From the NCBI GenBank assembly GCA_017454075.1, contig JAFTDQ010000118.1:1-16702 (forward strand): a stretch of DNA of 16,702 nt, written 5' to 3'. Source of the stretch: Clostridia bacterium. Lineage in GTDB: Bacteria; Bacillota_A; Clostridia; Oscillospirales; CAG-272. The notes beneath the pieces were generated by a model. That model was not told the DNA's origin, searched no databases, and was given only the letters and a program-made list of their open reading frames with translations. Positions 6,648-15,324 of the stretch are shown here, piece by piece; position 1 is the first letter of the stretch; the number at the start of each line of letters is the position of its first letter. The position numbers and the translations under genes are program-made.

Positions 6648-8250
6648 TTATCTCTTCCTTTTGGCTGTTTAGTTGGATGTTTTTGCGCTCTTTTGTTTTT
6701 TTTGCGCCGATTATCGCCGCGATCGAGCAAACTGCGGTAAAGGCGGCCGAGAACCACACGATGACGTCGCCGAGCAGGGTATAGGGCGTTCTTGTGTTCT
6801 CGTAATAAACGTCACCCGTGATGAAACCGTCTGTAAGCGGGGGGAGGGTATCCTTTATCCTGCCGTTTTTATCTATGACGGACGACACGCCGGTATTGGC
6901 GGCTCTGACAATAAATCTTCCGGTCTCGACCGCGCGGAGCGCGGCGTGACGGTTGTGCTGATACACAGCCGTCGAGTCTTTGTACCACGAGTCGTTTGTC
7001 GAAAGCAGAATAATATCGGCGCCCTCGGCGGCCGATTGCCTTGCAAGATCGGGATAGATCGAGTCAAAGCAGACGAGCGCCCCGGCCGTTCCCCGTTCGT
7101 CGGTGAAGAGCTCCGTCCCGGTCCCGCGTCCGACGTCCGCGCTGAACATGTTGATGTCCCCGAGAAAAGGGAAAAGCTTCATTATGAGCGGCCTCATGGG
7201 GACGTATTCTCCGAAGGGCACGAGATGTCTTTTGCGGTAAACGTTTTCGGACACCGAGCCGTCGGGATGATAATAATACACGGCGTTGAAATCCGTTACG
7301 TTATCCCCGGTCCCTTCGGTATAAAACGCTCCGACCGCGATATCGCATCCTGTCTCGGCGGCGAGCGCCGCGATCTTTGAAGACACCGGATTGTTTCTGT
7401 TCAGGGATTCCGTGATGACCGATTCCGGCCAGACAATGAGCCGGGCACCCTTTCCTGCCGCTTTTTTTGTCAGATCCGAGTAGATATCAAGCGATCGTGA
7501 GACCGATCCGTCCGCCCATTTGTCGACTGACGATATGTTTCCCTGTATCGCGGCGGCCGTCACCTTTGTCCCGCTTTTTTCGGGAAGCGAAAGCTTTATC
7601 ACTCCGAAAGCCGTATTAGAGACGAAAATTATAAGGGCAATAACCCCGTAAACCGGGCGCAGTTCGCTCTTTTCTATCCTTAGAGGCCTTCCCGGGGAGA
7701 TGGCTTCGCAGAAGAAAGCCGCAATAAATCCCGCAAAGCTCATCATGAGAAATCCGGTGAAATACGACCCGAGAAGCGAAGCCGACTGTATCTCTGGCAG
7801 AAGGAACGTCTGGGTCAGCGCAAGCTTTCCCCACGGGACCATGAACCACGGGAGGGTCTGTATCCATTCGATAAGACACCATAGCGCCCCGGCGAGGATC
7901 GCGGTCACCGCAGGGGGCAGGTACTTCGCCGATTTTTTGTAAATCAGAGGCATAAAAGCCGAGAGAAAACTCTGACTGAGCGTCAGGACCGTGATCCCGA
8001 GAAATATGATCAGAACGCTCATTCCGTTTGAAAAGCCGGCAAAGTCCATCGGATACAGCTCAATAAGCCAGCTGAATACCACGAAATAGTATCCGAGAGA
8101 CCAGATCAGCCCGTGACGGTACGGCGCTTTGCTTTTCAGAATCAGGATCAGCCAAACCGGGAGGGTGAGCCACGGGAGGAAAAACAGCCGGTCGAACACC
8201 ATCGGAAGCGCTGTGAGCGCGCCGAGCGCAACCGAGAGGAAGTACGTCAT
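6637..8250 (-). CDS. lnt: Apolipoprotein N-acyltransferase Lnt
   Basis: Lnt transfers a fatty acyl chain from a phospholipid to the free amino group of the N-terminal diacylglyceryl-cysteine of lipoproteins, at the outer face of the cytoplasmic membrane. The 537-aa protein has about six membrane segments in residues 1-220, a carbon-nitrogen hydrolase (nitrilase) domain at about 228-480, and a final membrane segment at about 491-515. The catalytic triad can be placed by comparison with E. coli Lnt: Glu276 in VWPESV, Lys340 in YRKRHLVPFGEYVP and Cys394 in VCFDSIYP; Glu348 of the FGE motif is also kept. The ATG at 8250 shares ATGA with the rsmI stop and has AAGGAG eight bases upstream. The enzyme is intact by motif. 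It is usual in diderms and Actinobacteria and less usual in a Firmicute-like genome. Function by family is firm; lipoprotein substrates are not in this window. Confidence 0.93.
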   Translation of the reverse strand: MTYFLSVALGALTALPMVFDRLFFLPWLTLPVWLILILKSKAPYRHGLIWSLGYYFVVFSWLIELYPMDFAGFSNGMSVLIIFLGITVLTLSQSFLSAFMPLIYKKSAKYLPPAVTAILAGALWCLIEWIQTLPWFMVPWGKLALTQTFLLPEIQSASLLGSYFTGFLMMSFAGFIAAFFCEAISPGRPLRIEKSELRPVYGVIALIIFVSNTAFGVIKLSLPEKSGTKVTAAAIQGNISSVDKWADGSVSRSLDIYSDLTKKAAGKGARLIVWPESVITESLNRNNPVSSKIAALAAETGCDIAVGAFYTEGTGDNVTDFNAVYYYHPDGSVSENVYRKRHLVPFGEYVPMRPLIMKLFPFLGDINMFSADVGRGTGTELFTDERGTAGALVCFDSIYPDLARQSAAEGADIILLSTNDSWYKDSTAVYQHNRHAALRAVETGRFIVRAANTGVSSVIDKNGRIKDTLPPLTDGFITGDVYYENTRTPYTLLGDVIVWFSAAFTAVCSIAAIIGAKKTKERKNIQLNSQKEEINER

Positions 8251-9107
8251 CTGACGAGCTCCTTGTAGATCTCGTTTTTAGAGACCCCGCGGTCGCGGGC
8301 GACGGCCTTTACGGCCGACATCCTGTCAAGTCCGAGCCGTTCCGCGTAATATCCGACGTGTTCCTCGACTGACATGTGCTCCCAGAACGTGTCGCCTGTG
8401 TCCTCGGCACCCTCGAGGATGATAACGAACTCGCCGCGTGGTTCTTCCGCGGAGTATCTGAGGCAGACCTCGGAGAGCGTTCCCCGGATAACCTCTTCAT
8501 TGAGCTTCGTAAGCTCGCGGCAAAGAGCTGCCTTTCTATCGCCGCCGAAAAGGCGGCACATTATCCCGAGCGTTTTTTTCAGCCGGTGCGGCGCCTCGTA
8601 AAGAATTGAAGTGCGTCGCTCGTTTATCAGCGGCTCGAGCGATTTTTCAATATCGGCGGGCCTTGAGCCGGGAAAACCGGCGAATACAAATCCGTCGGTC
8701 GGCATTCCGGAGCTGATCAGCGCGCATATCGCGGCGCACGCGCCGGGGACCGCGCGGACGGGTATGTTTTTTTCGATGCAGAGGCGGGCGACCTCCTGTC
8801 CGGGATCGGATATCCCCGGCGTTCCGGCGTCAGTCACAAGAGCGCAGGTCTCCCCTTGACCGAGCCGGTCGGCGATCTCCCCGCCCGCCTTCGTCACGTT
8901 GTATTTCTGATAGATCACGACCGGCTTCGATATCTCAAAATGAGACAGGAGCTTTGCCGTGACTCTCGTGTCCTCGGCCGCGACGAAGTCGCATTCGCGG
9001 AGCACCTTGAGCGCCCTGAGAGTAATATCGTCGAGATTCCCGATGGGGGTGGCGACAAGATAGAGAGCGCCCTTTTCGGTTTTGTTCTTTTCAGCAGATG
9101 AGATCAT
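8247..9107 (-). CDS. rsmI: 16S rRNA (cytidine1402-2'-O)-methyltransferase RsmI
   Basis: RsmI methylates the ribose of C1402 in the decoding centre of 16S rRNA, using S-adenosylmethionine. The 286-aa protein shows the tetrapyrrole-methylase fold motifs of the family: LVATPIGNLDDIT at 17-29, AAEDTR at 43-48, VTDAGTPGISDPG at 91-103, and YEAPHR at 170-175. The usual PGPSA segment reads PGACA at 121-125, a mild variant. The length agrees with family members. The start ATG at 9107 overlaps the preceding methyltransferase stop codon (ATGA), with GGGGA 11 bases upstream. Adjacency of a TrmN6-like methyltransferase and rsmI is also known in Bacillus (yabB-yazA-yabC), supporting both calls. The downstream lnt gene overlaps by 4 bases. 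Confidence 0.96.
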   Translation of the reverse strand: MISSAEKNKTEKGALYLVATPIGNLDDITLRALKVLRECDFVAAEDTRVTAKLLSHFEISKPVVIYQKYNVTKAGGEIADRLGQGETCALVTDAGTPGISDPGQEVARLCIEKNIPVRAVPGACAAICALISSGMPTDGFVFAGFPGSRPADIEKSLEPLINERRTSILYEAPHRLKKTLGIMCRLFGGDRKAALCRELTKLNEEVIRGTLSEVCLRYSAEEPRGEFVIILEGAEDTGDTFWEHMSVEEHVGYYAERLGLDRMSAVKAVARDRGVSKNEIYKELVR

Positions 9108-9829
9108 TCAGGCCAGTCCCCGTTTGTATATATGTATTCTGCGTCGGGGGTAATCGCTCCGTCGGAGTCGGAAAGAAACGTCGGGCGAAGCACGCGGCAG
9201 CCCTCGCCGCCGCCTTTTTTGCCCTCGATAAGAACGAGACAAGGCTCGATCTTAGGGTTGCCGTGGACGAACGCCATCCTTTTCGGAGCGATCCCGTTTT
9301 CCTTCATAGCCGTGACAAGTTCGGGAAGTCTGTCCGGCCTGTAAACGCAGCAGAATCTGCCTCCGTAGCGGAGTATCCCGGAAACCGCTCCGACAAGCTC
9401 CGAGACCGTCCCGTACACCTCGTGGCGAGCCGCGTATTTTCCTTCGTCGGAATTGGGTTTCCCTGACGTCACCCGCATATACGGCGGGTTAGAAAAAACC
9501 GTATCGGCGCATCCGTTCCAGGTCCTGATATCGGCGTTCACCGTGTCGATTACCCCGCTTAGCCCGTTTTCAAGTACGTTGCGGCGGGTGAGATCGGCAT
9601 AGTACGGTTGTATCTCGACGGCTGTTATTTTTCGGAATTTGCCTCGCTTGCCGAGAAGCAGGGATATGATCCCGCTGCCGGACCCGAGCTCGAGCGCGTG
9701 GCGCCCCGGCTCTCTCCGTATAAAGGCGGCGAGCATGAGCGCGTCGGTACCATAGGCAAGAGCCGTGGGATCCTGGATCAGTCTGATCCCTTCATTTACG
9801 TTTGTGACGGTCTCTTTTTTTTCATTCAT
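9104..9829 (-). CDS. trmN6: TrmN6/YfiC-YabB family tRNA adenine-N6 methyltransferase
   Basis: This is a class I SAM-dependent methyltransferase of the family whose E. coli member makes m6A37 in tRNA1(Val). The 241-aa protein has the family's N-terminal IQDPTALAYGTDALMLAAF (18-36), SAM-binding motif I ALELGSGSGIISLLL (45-59), the acidic strand end VEIQ (71-74), and the N6-adenine catalytic motif NPPY (114-117). A glycine/lysine-rich loop follows at about 203-208. The exact tRNA or rRNA substrate cannot be read from the sequence. The ATG at 9829 overlaps the aminotransferase stop by 8 bases; no clear Shine-Dalgarno precedes it, so coupling is likely. Its position just before rsmI is the conserved Firmicute arrangement. 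Confidence 0.87.
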   Translation of the reverse strand: MNEKKETVTNVNEGIRLIQDPTALAYGTDALMLAAFIRREPGRHALELGSGSGIISLLLGKRGKFRKITAVEIQPYYADLTRRNVLENGLSGVIDTVNADIRTWNGCADTVFSNPPYMRVTSGKPNSDEGKYAARHEVYGTVSELVGAVSGILRYGGRFCCVYRPDRLPELVTAMKENGIAPKRMAFVHGNPKIEPCLVLIEGKKGGGEGCRVLRPTFLSDSDGAITPDAEYIYTNGDWPE

Positions 9830-10994
9830 AAGTCTTTTTCAGTTCCGAAAACAGAGGGATCGATTCCCTGATGGTCTCCTTGCTCACGCAGAACGCAGCG
9901 CGGGCGTATTCCGGACAGCCGAAGCTGTCTCCCGGAACGATGAGCAGGCCGAGCTTTTTCGCCCTGTCGCTCATATCCTGCGATCTGCCGTCCGGGGACC
10001 TTACGAGAAGGTAAAACGCCCCGTCCGGGGATACGAAATCGAAACCGATTTTTAATAGCGCGGAACAGAGCAGGTTTCTGTTTTCCCGGTATAGAGAAAC
10101 GGAGCAGCTTCTCCCCGCGTGTTTCGCTATCACTTTCTGCATGAGCGACGGCGCGCATACGTAGCCGAGCATTCGCCCCGCCCCGCATACCGCGTCAAAT
10201 ATTTTTCCCGCACCGTCCGCCCTCGGGAATACCGTGAGATATCCGATACGCTCGCCGGGCAGGGAAAGGGATTTTGAAAATGAGTTGCATATCACGGTGT
10301 GCGGATAAAAATCGGGTATGAACGGCGGCTTGGCCCCGTAATAGATCTCTCTGTACGGTTCGTCGGAAATGATATAGATCCGTTCGCCATACTCAGCCGA
10401 TTTTTTATCGAGAAGCCGGGATAGTTCTTCCAGTCTTTCTCCGGAGTAAATCCTGCCGGACGGATTGTTCGGCGAATTGATGATGACGGCTCGCGTTGCG
10501 GGGGTCAGGGCGTCGGCGATCCCGTCAATGTCCAGGTCAAAGTCGCTTCCCTTGTGAGGAACCACGACCGGCCTGCCTCCTGCGCCCGAAACGAAGACCC
10601 TGTATTCGGGGAAAAACGGCGCCGGGATGATTATCTCCGGGCGTTTTTTTGTTATCAGAGCCTTTATTGCTATGACAAGCGCGGCGGCCGCTCCGCATGT
10701 GACGTAGGTAAGCTCGGGGAGCGCGTCCTTTACCGTTGCGGCGATCGCGCTGCGGGTCTCGGGAAGTCCGGGTGCCGACGTGTAGCCGTGAAGCCCGAGC
10801 GAAGGCTCGGATGATATCAGCTCCGCCATCGTCGCGGTTACCGCCTCCGGGGTCGGAACGGCAGGGTTTCCGAGACTCAGATCACATATTTTTTCGCCTC
10901 TGGCGCGCGCGGCCCTGCCGTATTCAAAAAGTTCTCTTATAGCCGAGCGCTCTCTTCCGAGCGCAAGGACGTCTGTCGAAAGATTAGGTTCCAT
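9822..10994 (-). CDS. PLP-dependent aminotransferase, class I/II
   Basis: This is a fold-type I aminotransferase of 390 aa. Visible motifs are SLGNPAVPTP (40-49) and HGYTSAPGLPETR (69-81) near the N terminus, NSPNNPSG (173-180), SDEPYREI (210-217) with Asp211 for the PLP ring nitrogen and Tyr214, and the PLP-lysine motif SFSKSLSLPGERIGY (238-252) with Lys241 as Schiff-base lysine. Arg365 in YARAAFCV is at the position that usually binds the substrate carboxylate. The family includes aspartate and aromatic aminotransferases, and the substrate cannot be chosen from sequence alone. The start ATG at 10994 has AAGGAG four bases upstream. It lies 24 bp after the 88-aa gene and overlaps the methyltransferase, so it is part of the operon although its metabolic role does not obviously match its neighbours. 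Confidence 0.93.
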   Translation of the reverse strand: MEPNLSTDVLALGRERSAIRELFEYGRAARARGEKICDLSLGNPAVPTPEAVTATMAELISSEPSLGLHGYTSAPGLPETRSAIAATVKDALPELTYVTCGAAAALVIAIKALITKKRPEIIIPAPFFPEYRVFVSGAGGRPVVVPHKGSDFDLDIDGIADALTPATRAVIINSPNNPSGRIYSGERLEELSRLLDKKSAEYGERIYIISDEPYREIYYGAKPPFIPDFYPHTVICNSFSKSLSLPGERIGYLTVFPRADGAGKIFDAVCGAGRMLGYVCAPSLMQKVIAKHAGRSCSVSLYRENRNLLCSALLKIGFDFVSPDGAFYLLVRSPDGRSQDMSDRAKKLGLLIVPGDSFGCPEYARAAFCVSKETIRESIPLFSELKKTYE

Positions 10995-11018
10995 AATACT
11001 CCTTTTTAAGCGGCCGCT

Positions 11019-11285
11019 TTATATTCTGTCGGCTCTCGCTTCGATTATCTCGGCTTTGATCCCGTTTTCTCCAAGCAGTTTCTGAAGCTCTGCCGCGGGG
11101 TCGATGCTTCCCGAGCTCAGAAGCCCGGTCAGAAGTTCCTCCTGCTTTTCCTCGGGGAGTGAAAGCAGCATTTTCTTGGCCGCTCCGTTCACGAGCGGTG
11201 AATTGCTCCCCGTCAGTTTAGGCATGAGCCTGTCGGCGAGCGGAGCGAGGTCGAGATGTTTTAAAGTCAGCGTAAATTTTATCAT
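11019..11285 (-). CDS. Unrecognised small protein (88 aa) downstream of mutS2
   Basis: I do not recognise this family. The 88-aa product has no membrane segment, no signal peptide and no cysteine. It starts with a beta-like stretch (IKFTLTLKHLDL, 2-13), continues with a mostly helical, leucine-rich middle rich in Glu and Lys (39-71), and ends with GIKAEIIEARADRI (75-88), which could be a strand. Evidence that it is a real gene: its ATG at 11285 overlaps the mutS2 stop as ATGA, an AAAGGG site lies directly upstream, it fills the only gap between mutS2 and the aminotransferase, and its codon use resembles its neighbours. A role alongside MutS2 is possible from context only. Confidence 0.75.
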   Translation of the reverse strand: MIKFTLTLKHLDLAPLADRLMPKLTGSNSPLVNGAAKKMLLSLPEEKQEELLTGLLSSGSIDPAAELQKLLGENGIKAEIIEARADRI

Positions 11286-13684
11286 TTCCCTTTGAGTTCG
11301 ACGACCGTTACGCCGTTGTCTCCCTCTCCGTAAATGCCGGCCCGGAAAGAGACGGAACGCGGATCTTTTGCCAACCGCGCAGAAATTGCAGAGCGCAGTA
11401 TCCCCGAACCTTTTCCGTGTATTATCGTGACCCTTTCAAGGTTTGCGAGGATAGCGCGGTCGAGGTATCCGTCTATGTCGTGCCAGGCCTCCTCGGCTGT
11501 CTTGCCCCTGACGTCGATCGAAGGCCTGATATCGTCAGGCACGCTTGACACAAAACTGTCAGCGGCGCGCACGTCGCGCTCGCGCTTTACCGTTACGGCG
11601 CTTTCGACAACGCGGAGCTTTTTCAGGTTCGTCCTGGTGATCATGCTGCCGATCCGGACCGAAAGATCGCCCTTTTTGTCGGGAAGGGAAGTGACCACGC
11701 CTTCTTTTTTCAGATCGGAAATATAAACCCGATCTCCCCTGACGGGCGGCTTGTCGAGCGGCGTTCCGCGTTCGTCCTCGGTGACGGGATCGACGGTGTC
11801 GGCGGCTTCGCGCAGTTTTCTTCTTAGTTCGCGGCGGCCGTCGTCTATCGATTTTCCGAACGTCTCTTTTTCCTGTTCTTTTCTGATCCGGTCAAGACTG
11901 TCGAGGACGTATTCTTCGGTCGCGCGTGCGCTTGAGATGATCTGCGAAGCTTTTTCGCGGCTTTTTTCAAGTTCATTTTCTGCCCGTCCGAGCTTTTCCG
12001 CGGAGATTCTTTCGGCGTCTGCGAGGAGTCGGGACGCCTTTTCGTGCTCTTCGGCGGCTGCCCGGCGCTCCTTTTCAGCGGCTCTGCGGCTCTCTTCCAG
12101 CCTTTCGAGAACGTCTTCAAATCTCAGCGCGTCGACGGCGAGCTTTTTCTTGGCGTTATCAATGACGCTTTTGTCAAGGCCGAGCTTTTCGGATATCGCG
12201 AAGGCGTTTGATTTCCCCGGAGCGCCGATTATAAGGCGGTACGTCGGGCGGAGAGTTTCAACGTCAAACTCACAGGACGCGTTGACGACTCCCGGAGTTT
12301 CAAGGGCGTAGGCCTTGATTTCCGCGTAGTGAGTGGTCGCCGCGCACAGCGCGCCGGACTCCCTTATCCGCTCAATGATAGCGGCGGCAAGCGCGGCTCC
12401 CTCGGTCGGGTCTGTTCCCGCGCCGAGCTCGTCAAAAAGTGCGAGAGAGTTTTCGGTGACGGAGTTTATTATTCCGACGGTGTTCACCATGTGCGCCGAG
12501 AATGTGGAGAGCGACTGTTCTATCGACTGTTCGTCGCCTATGTCGGCGAGCACGTTGTCAAAAACGCAGGCGACAGATCCTTCGTCGGCGGGGATATGCA
12601 GCCCCGCCTGAGCCATAAGCGTAAGAAGGCCCGTCGTTTTGAGAACGACGGTTTTGCCTCCTGTGTTCGGCCCGGTTATTATCATGGTATCGTAGTCCCC
12701 GCCGAGCGCGACGGTGACCGGGACGACCCTGTTTCTGTCGATCAGGGGGTGACGCGCGTTTTTGAAAACAAGCTTTTTTTCACCGGTGAAAACAGGTTCG
12801 CTGCCGTTCATACGACATGAAAGCTCTCCGCGGGCAAAGACGAACGCAAGGAACGTCAGCGCGTCGTAGTCGCCTTTGATCTCATCGGCCGAGGCGGCGA
12901 CAGACGCGGAAAGCTGAGAAAGTATCCTTTCTATCTCGCGTTCCTCGCTCACCTCGAGCGTTCGCAGTTCGTTGTTTGCGTCGACCACGGCGAGCGGCTC
13001 GATGAAAAAAGTCGCGCCGGACGCCGAGGTGTCGTGAACGAGTCCTTTGACCTCGTTTTTGTATTCTGACTTGACGGGCACCACGTACCGCCCGTTTCTC
13101 ATCGTTACGATGTTTTCCTGAAGGTATTTTGCAAACTGTCCGCCTGCCGATGCGTAGCGCTGAAGCGTTTCGCGGATCCCTGCGTTGAGGCGGCGCATTT
13201 TCCGGCGGAGATCGCTGAGTCCGGGGCTGGCGTCGTCCGAGATCATGTCCTCTGACAGTATCGCCGAACTGATCTCGTCTTCAAGACGTCTTATCGGGAT
13301 TATTCGCCCGAAATGCTCCGTCAGACTGTTGCCCGAACGGTCGTCTCCGTCTCCGAAAAAATAATCGTATACCCGGCGGGATGCCGTAAGGAGACCGGAT
13401 ATCGACAACAGTTCCCTCGGTGTGAGAACGCCGCCTCGGACCGCCCTGTCGATCGGTTCCGTGACGTCTGTAACTGAGGAAAACGGGGGCTGTCCCTTTG
13501 CCGTGATAAGAAGTTTGGCGTCGCTCGTCTGTCTCTGCCTCAGACCCACGGACCAGGGGTCCCGCTCCGGCATTATACGGAGAGCCATTTCCTTCGCCCC
13601 TTCGGTCTGGCAGAGAGATGCGAGCTCGGCGCGGATCTTATCGAATTCAAGCGTCGGGACCGCTTTTGAAAAATTATCTGTCAT
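11282..13684 (-). CDS. mutS2: MutS2 ATPase/endonuclease with Smr domain
   Basis: MutS2 proteins lack the mismatch-reading domain of MutS. They are reported to act on recombination intermediates, and in Bacillus on collided ribosomes (RqcU). The 800-aa protein has an N-terminal clamp/core region (about 1-310), Walker A TGPNTGGKT at 337-345, Walker B FDELGAGTDPTEGAAL at 417-432, ATTHY at 449-453, a long charged coiled coil at about 515-625, a small KOW-like beta domain at about 645-692 and a C-terminal Smr domain at about 721-798. In the Smr domain the LDLR motif reads IDVR (723-726) and the HGxG motif is HGKGSG (756-761). Length is standard. The start overlaps the recO stop as ATGA; the Shine-Dalgarno is poor, so coupling to recO is likely. 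An Era/YbeY/RsmI neighbourhood suits the ribosome-linked role. Confidence 0.96.
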   Translation of the reverse strand: MTDNFSKAVPTLEFDKIRAELASLCQTEGAKEMALRIMPERDPWSVGLRQRQTSDAKLLITAKGQPPFSSVTDVTEPIDRAVRGGVLTPRELLSISGLLTASRRVYDYFFGDGDDRSGNSLTEHFGRIIPIRRLEDEISSAILSEDMISDDASPGLSDLRRKMRRLNAGIRETLQRYASAGGQFAKYLQENIVTMRNGRYVVPVKSEYKNEVKGLVHDTSASGATFFIEPLAVVDANNELRTLEVSEEREIERILSQLSASVAASADEIKGDYDALTFLAFVFARGELSCRMNGSEPVFTGEKKLVFKNARHPLIDRNRVVPVTVALGGDYDTMIITGPNTGGKTVVLKTTGLLTLMAQAGLHIPADEGSVACVFDNVLADIGDEQSIEQSLSTFSAHMVNTVGIINSVTENSLALFDELGAGTDPTEGAALAAAIIERIRESGALCAATTHYAEIKAYALETPGVVNASCEFDVETLRPTYRLIIGAPGKSNAFAISEKLGLDKSVIDNAKKKLAVDALRFEDVLERLEESRRAAEKERRAAAEEHEKASRLLADAERISAEKLGRAENELEKSREKASQIISSARATEEYVLDSLDRIRKEQEKETFGKSIDDGRRELRRKLREAADTVDPVTEDERGTPLDKPPVRGDRVYISDLKKEGVVTSLPDKKGDLSVRIGSMITRTNLKKLRVVESAVTVKRERDVRAADSFVSSVPDDIRPSIDVRGKTAEEAWHDIDGYLDRAILANLERVTIIHGKGSGILRSAISARLAKDPRSVSFRAGIYGEGDNGVTVVELKGK

Positions 13685-14430
13685 TTCTTTTTAAGTTTTT
13701 TGTACTGGCTGAGCGAGACGAAACCCCTGCCGAGGGAGGAGACGAGATATCGTTCCGCTATCCCCGAGGCGCATTCGTCGGGCGGCTCCGTCCCATATAT
13801 TTTTTTGTGGTCACAGGAGTTTTCGTATGTAAAAAATCTCAGAGCTTCGGGAGTTATCTGATATGCGTCCTTCTTTTCTTCCCGGCTCAGGCAGGACTGA
13901 CAAAGGACGTCGCCGTCGCTGAGAGAAAAATACAGTTTTTCGTCGTCCGATCCGCACAGCGCGCAGCCGTCAAACGGCGGCATAACGCCGAGCGACAGAA
14001 GGAGCCGCGTCTCAAAGACGGTCTTCACAAAGTCTGCCGGCCGGATTTTTTCCGAAAGTGCGTACAGCGAATTGAGAGCAAGCCGCAGGATATCGTTTTC
14101 CTCCGCTCCGTCCATGCATACGAAGTCAACGACCTCGCATATGTAACAGGCGACGTACATTGACTCGATGTCCTTTTCTATCCCGGGAAACATATTGCGC
14201 GGGGTGCATTCCGACAGAACGTAATATCCTCCGCGTTCGTTCAGGACGAACTCCGAATAGGAGAAAAGGGAACATCCCGCGCGGTTTTTGTTCTTGGTGC
14301 TCTTTATACCTTTTGCCGTGAAAAACAGTTTGCCTCGTTCCGCAGTGAGCGCGGTCACAAGCCTGTCGTTGTCTCCGTGATCGGCGGCTCGTATCACGAG
14401 ACCGTTCGTTACGATCCCCCGCTCGGACAT
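13681..14430 (-). CDS. recO: DNA repair and recombination mediator RecO
   Basis: RecO binds single-stranded DNA and SSB, anneals complementary strands and, with RecR, loads RecA in the RecF pathway. The 249-aa protein has the N-terminal OB-fold (about 1-80, beginning GIVTNGLVIRAADHGDND, typical of the family), a helical middle, and a four-cysteine zinc site with Cys156 and Cys159 (CALC) and Cys177 and Cys180 (CQSC). Length is normal. The start ATG at 14430 follows directly after the era stop codon (TGA then ATG), with AAGGA about ten bases upstream inside era. The C terminus ends in a lysine-rich tail (KKLKKK). Era followed by RecO is a widely conserved pair in Firmicutes. Confidence 0.95.
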   Translation of the reverse strand: MSERGIVTNGLVIRAADHGDNDRLVTALTAERGKLFFTAKGIKSTKNKNRAGCSLFSYSEFVLNERGGYYVLSECTPRNMFPGIEKDIESMYVACYICEVVDFVCMDGAEENDILRLALNSLYALSEKIRPADFVKTVFETRLLLSLGVMPPFDGCALCGSDDEKLYFSLSDGDVLCQSCLSREEKKDAYQITPEALRFFTYENSCDHKKIYGTEPPDECASGIAERYLVSSLGRGFVSLSQYKKLKKK

Positions 14431-15324
14431 TCAGTCGAAGTCCTTTTTGCCGAATCCGAAGTTTTTCAGACTCACGTCGCTGTCGCGCCAGTTTTCGCGG
14501 ACTTTTACCCAGAGATCGAGAAACACCTTCGTCCCGAGAAACTTTTCGAGGTCTTCCCTTGCGTAGGTGCCGATTCGCTTTATCTCTTCGCCTTCGCGGC
14601 CGATTATGATGCGTTTGTGCGACTGTCGCTCGCAGTAAATATCGGCTCGTATGCTGATAAGGCCCTTTTCTTCCTGCCAGTCCTCGATGACTACGGCTGT
14701 CCCGTGCGGGATCTCTTCGCTTGTCGTTCTCAGAATCTTTTCTCTTATAATTTCGGCGGCGATCTGCCTTTCCGGCTGATCGGTTATCTCATCCTCCCCG
14801 AACATCCATTCCCCTTCGCTGAGGAGCTTTGAAAGCTCGGAAAGCAGCGCGTCGACGTTTCTGCCTTTTTCGGCAGAAAGAGGCACGACGGCCGAGAAGT
14901 CGTACATATCCTTGTAGTCCATTATGGACCTGCCGACGGCCTCTGCCGTCGCCTTGTCGGTTTTGCTTATCACGAGGACAGCCGGCAGTTTTGCCTGTCT
15001 GATCCTGTCAATTACCGCGAGGTCTGTCTTTCCCGGCCGCACTCCGGCTTCGACCACAATGACGGCGGCGTCGGCCGAGCCGATGGTCGAGGATATTGCC
15101 TTTGACATATAATCCCCGAGCCGGTTGCGGGATCTCGTGAGGCCGGGCGTGTCGATAAAGACGAACTGATCCTCGCCTTTCGTGAGTATCCCGGTTATCC
15201 GCGTCCTCGTAGTCTGGGGTTTATTTGAAACAATGGCGATCTTTTCGCCGAGAAGGGCGTTGAGGAGCGTCGATTTCCCGACGTTCGGACGCCCGACTAT
15301 GGCAATGAATCCGGTTCTTTTCAT
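14431..15324 (-). CDS. era: GTPase Era
   Basis: Era is an essential GTPase that binds the 3' end of 16S rRNA and assists 30S subunit maturation. The 297-aa protein has the G domain (about 1-170) with G1 GRPNVGKS at 11-18, the G2 region QTTRTR at 37-42, G3 DTPG at 58-61, G4 SKTD at 120-123 and G5 SAEKG at 150-154. A C-terminal KH domain of about 200-280 carries [13 protein letters not shown] with the GxxG loop at 242-245. The G4 motif is unusual: the family has NKxD, and here serine replaces the asparagine that contacts guanine. Length and C terminus agree with the family. The ATG at 15324 overlaps the ybeY stop (ATGA), with GGAGAG upstream. Bacillus has dgkA and cdd between ybeY and era; here the two genes touch. 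Confidence 0.96.
   Translation of the reverse strand: MKRTGFIAIVGRPNVGKSTLLNALLGEKIAIVSNKPQTTRTRITGILTKGEDQFVFIDTPGLTRSRNRLGDYMSKAISSTIGSADAAVIVVEAGVRPGKTDLAVIDRIRQAKLPAVLVISKTDKATAEAVGRSIMDYKDMYDFSAVVPLSAEKGRNVDALLSELSKLLSEGEWMFGEDEITDQPERQIAAEIIREKILRTTSEEIPHGTAVVIEDWQEEKGLISIRADIYCERQSHKRIIIGREGEEIKRIGTYAREDLEKFLGTKVFLDLWVKVRENWRDSDVSLKNFGFGKKDFD

Noticed and set aside
6673..7380. 235-codon open frame on the + strand
   Set aside because: It is antisense to the nitrilase half of lnt, shows no family motif and is not in any plausible + strand operon.
11751..12311. 186-codon serine-rich open frame on the + strand
   Set aside because: It is the complement of the MutS2 coiled coil, whose Glu/Lys/Arg codons give Ser/Phe/Leu on the other strand.
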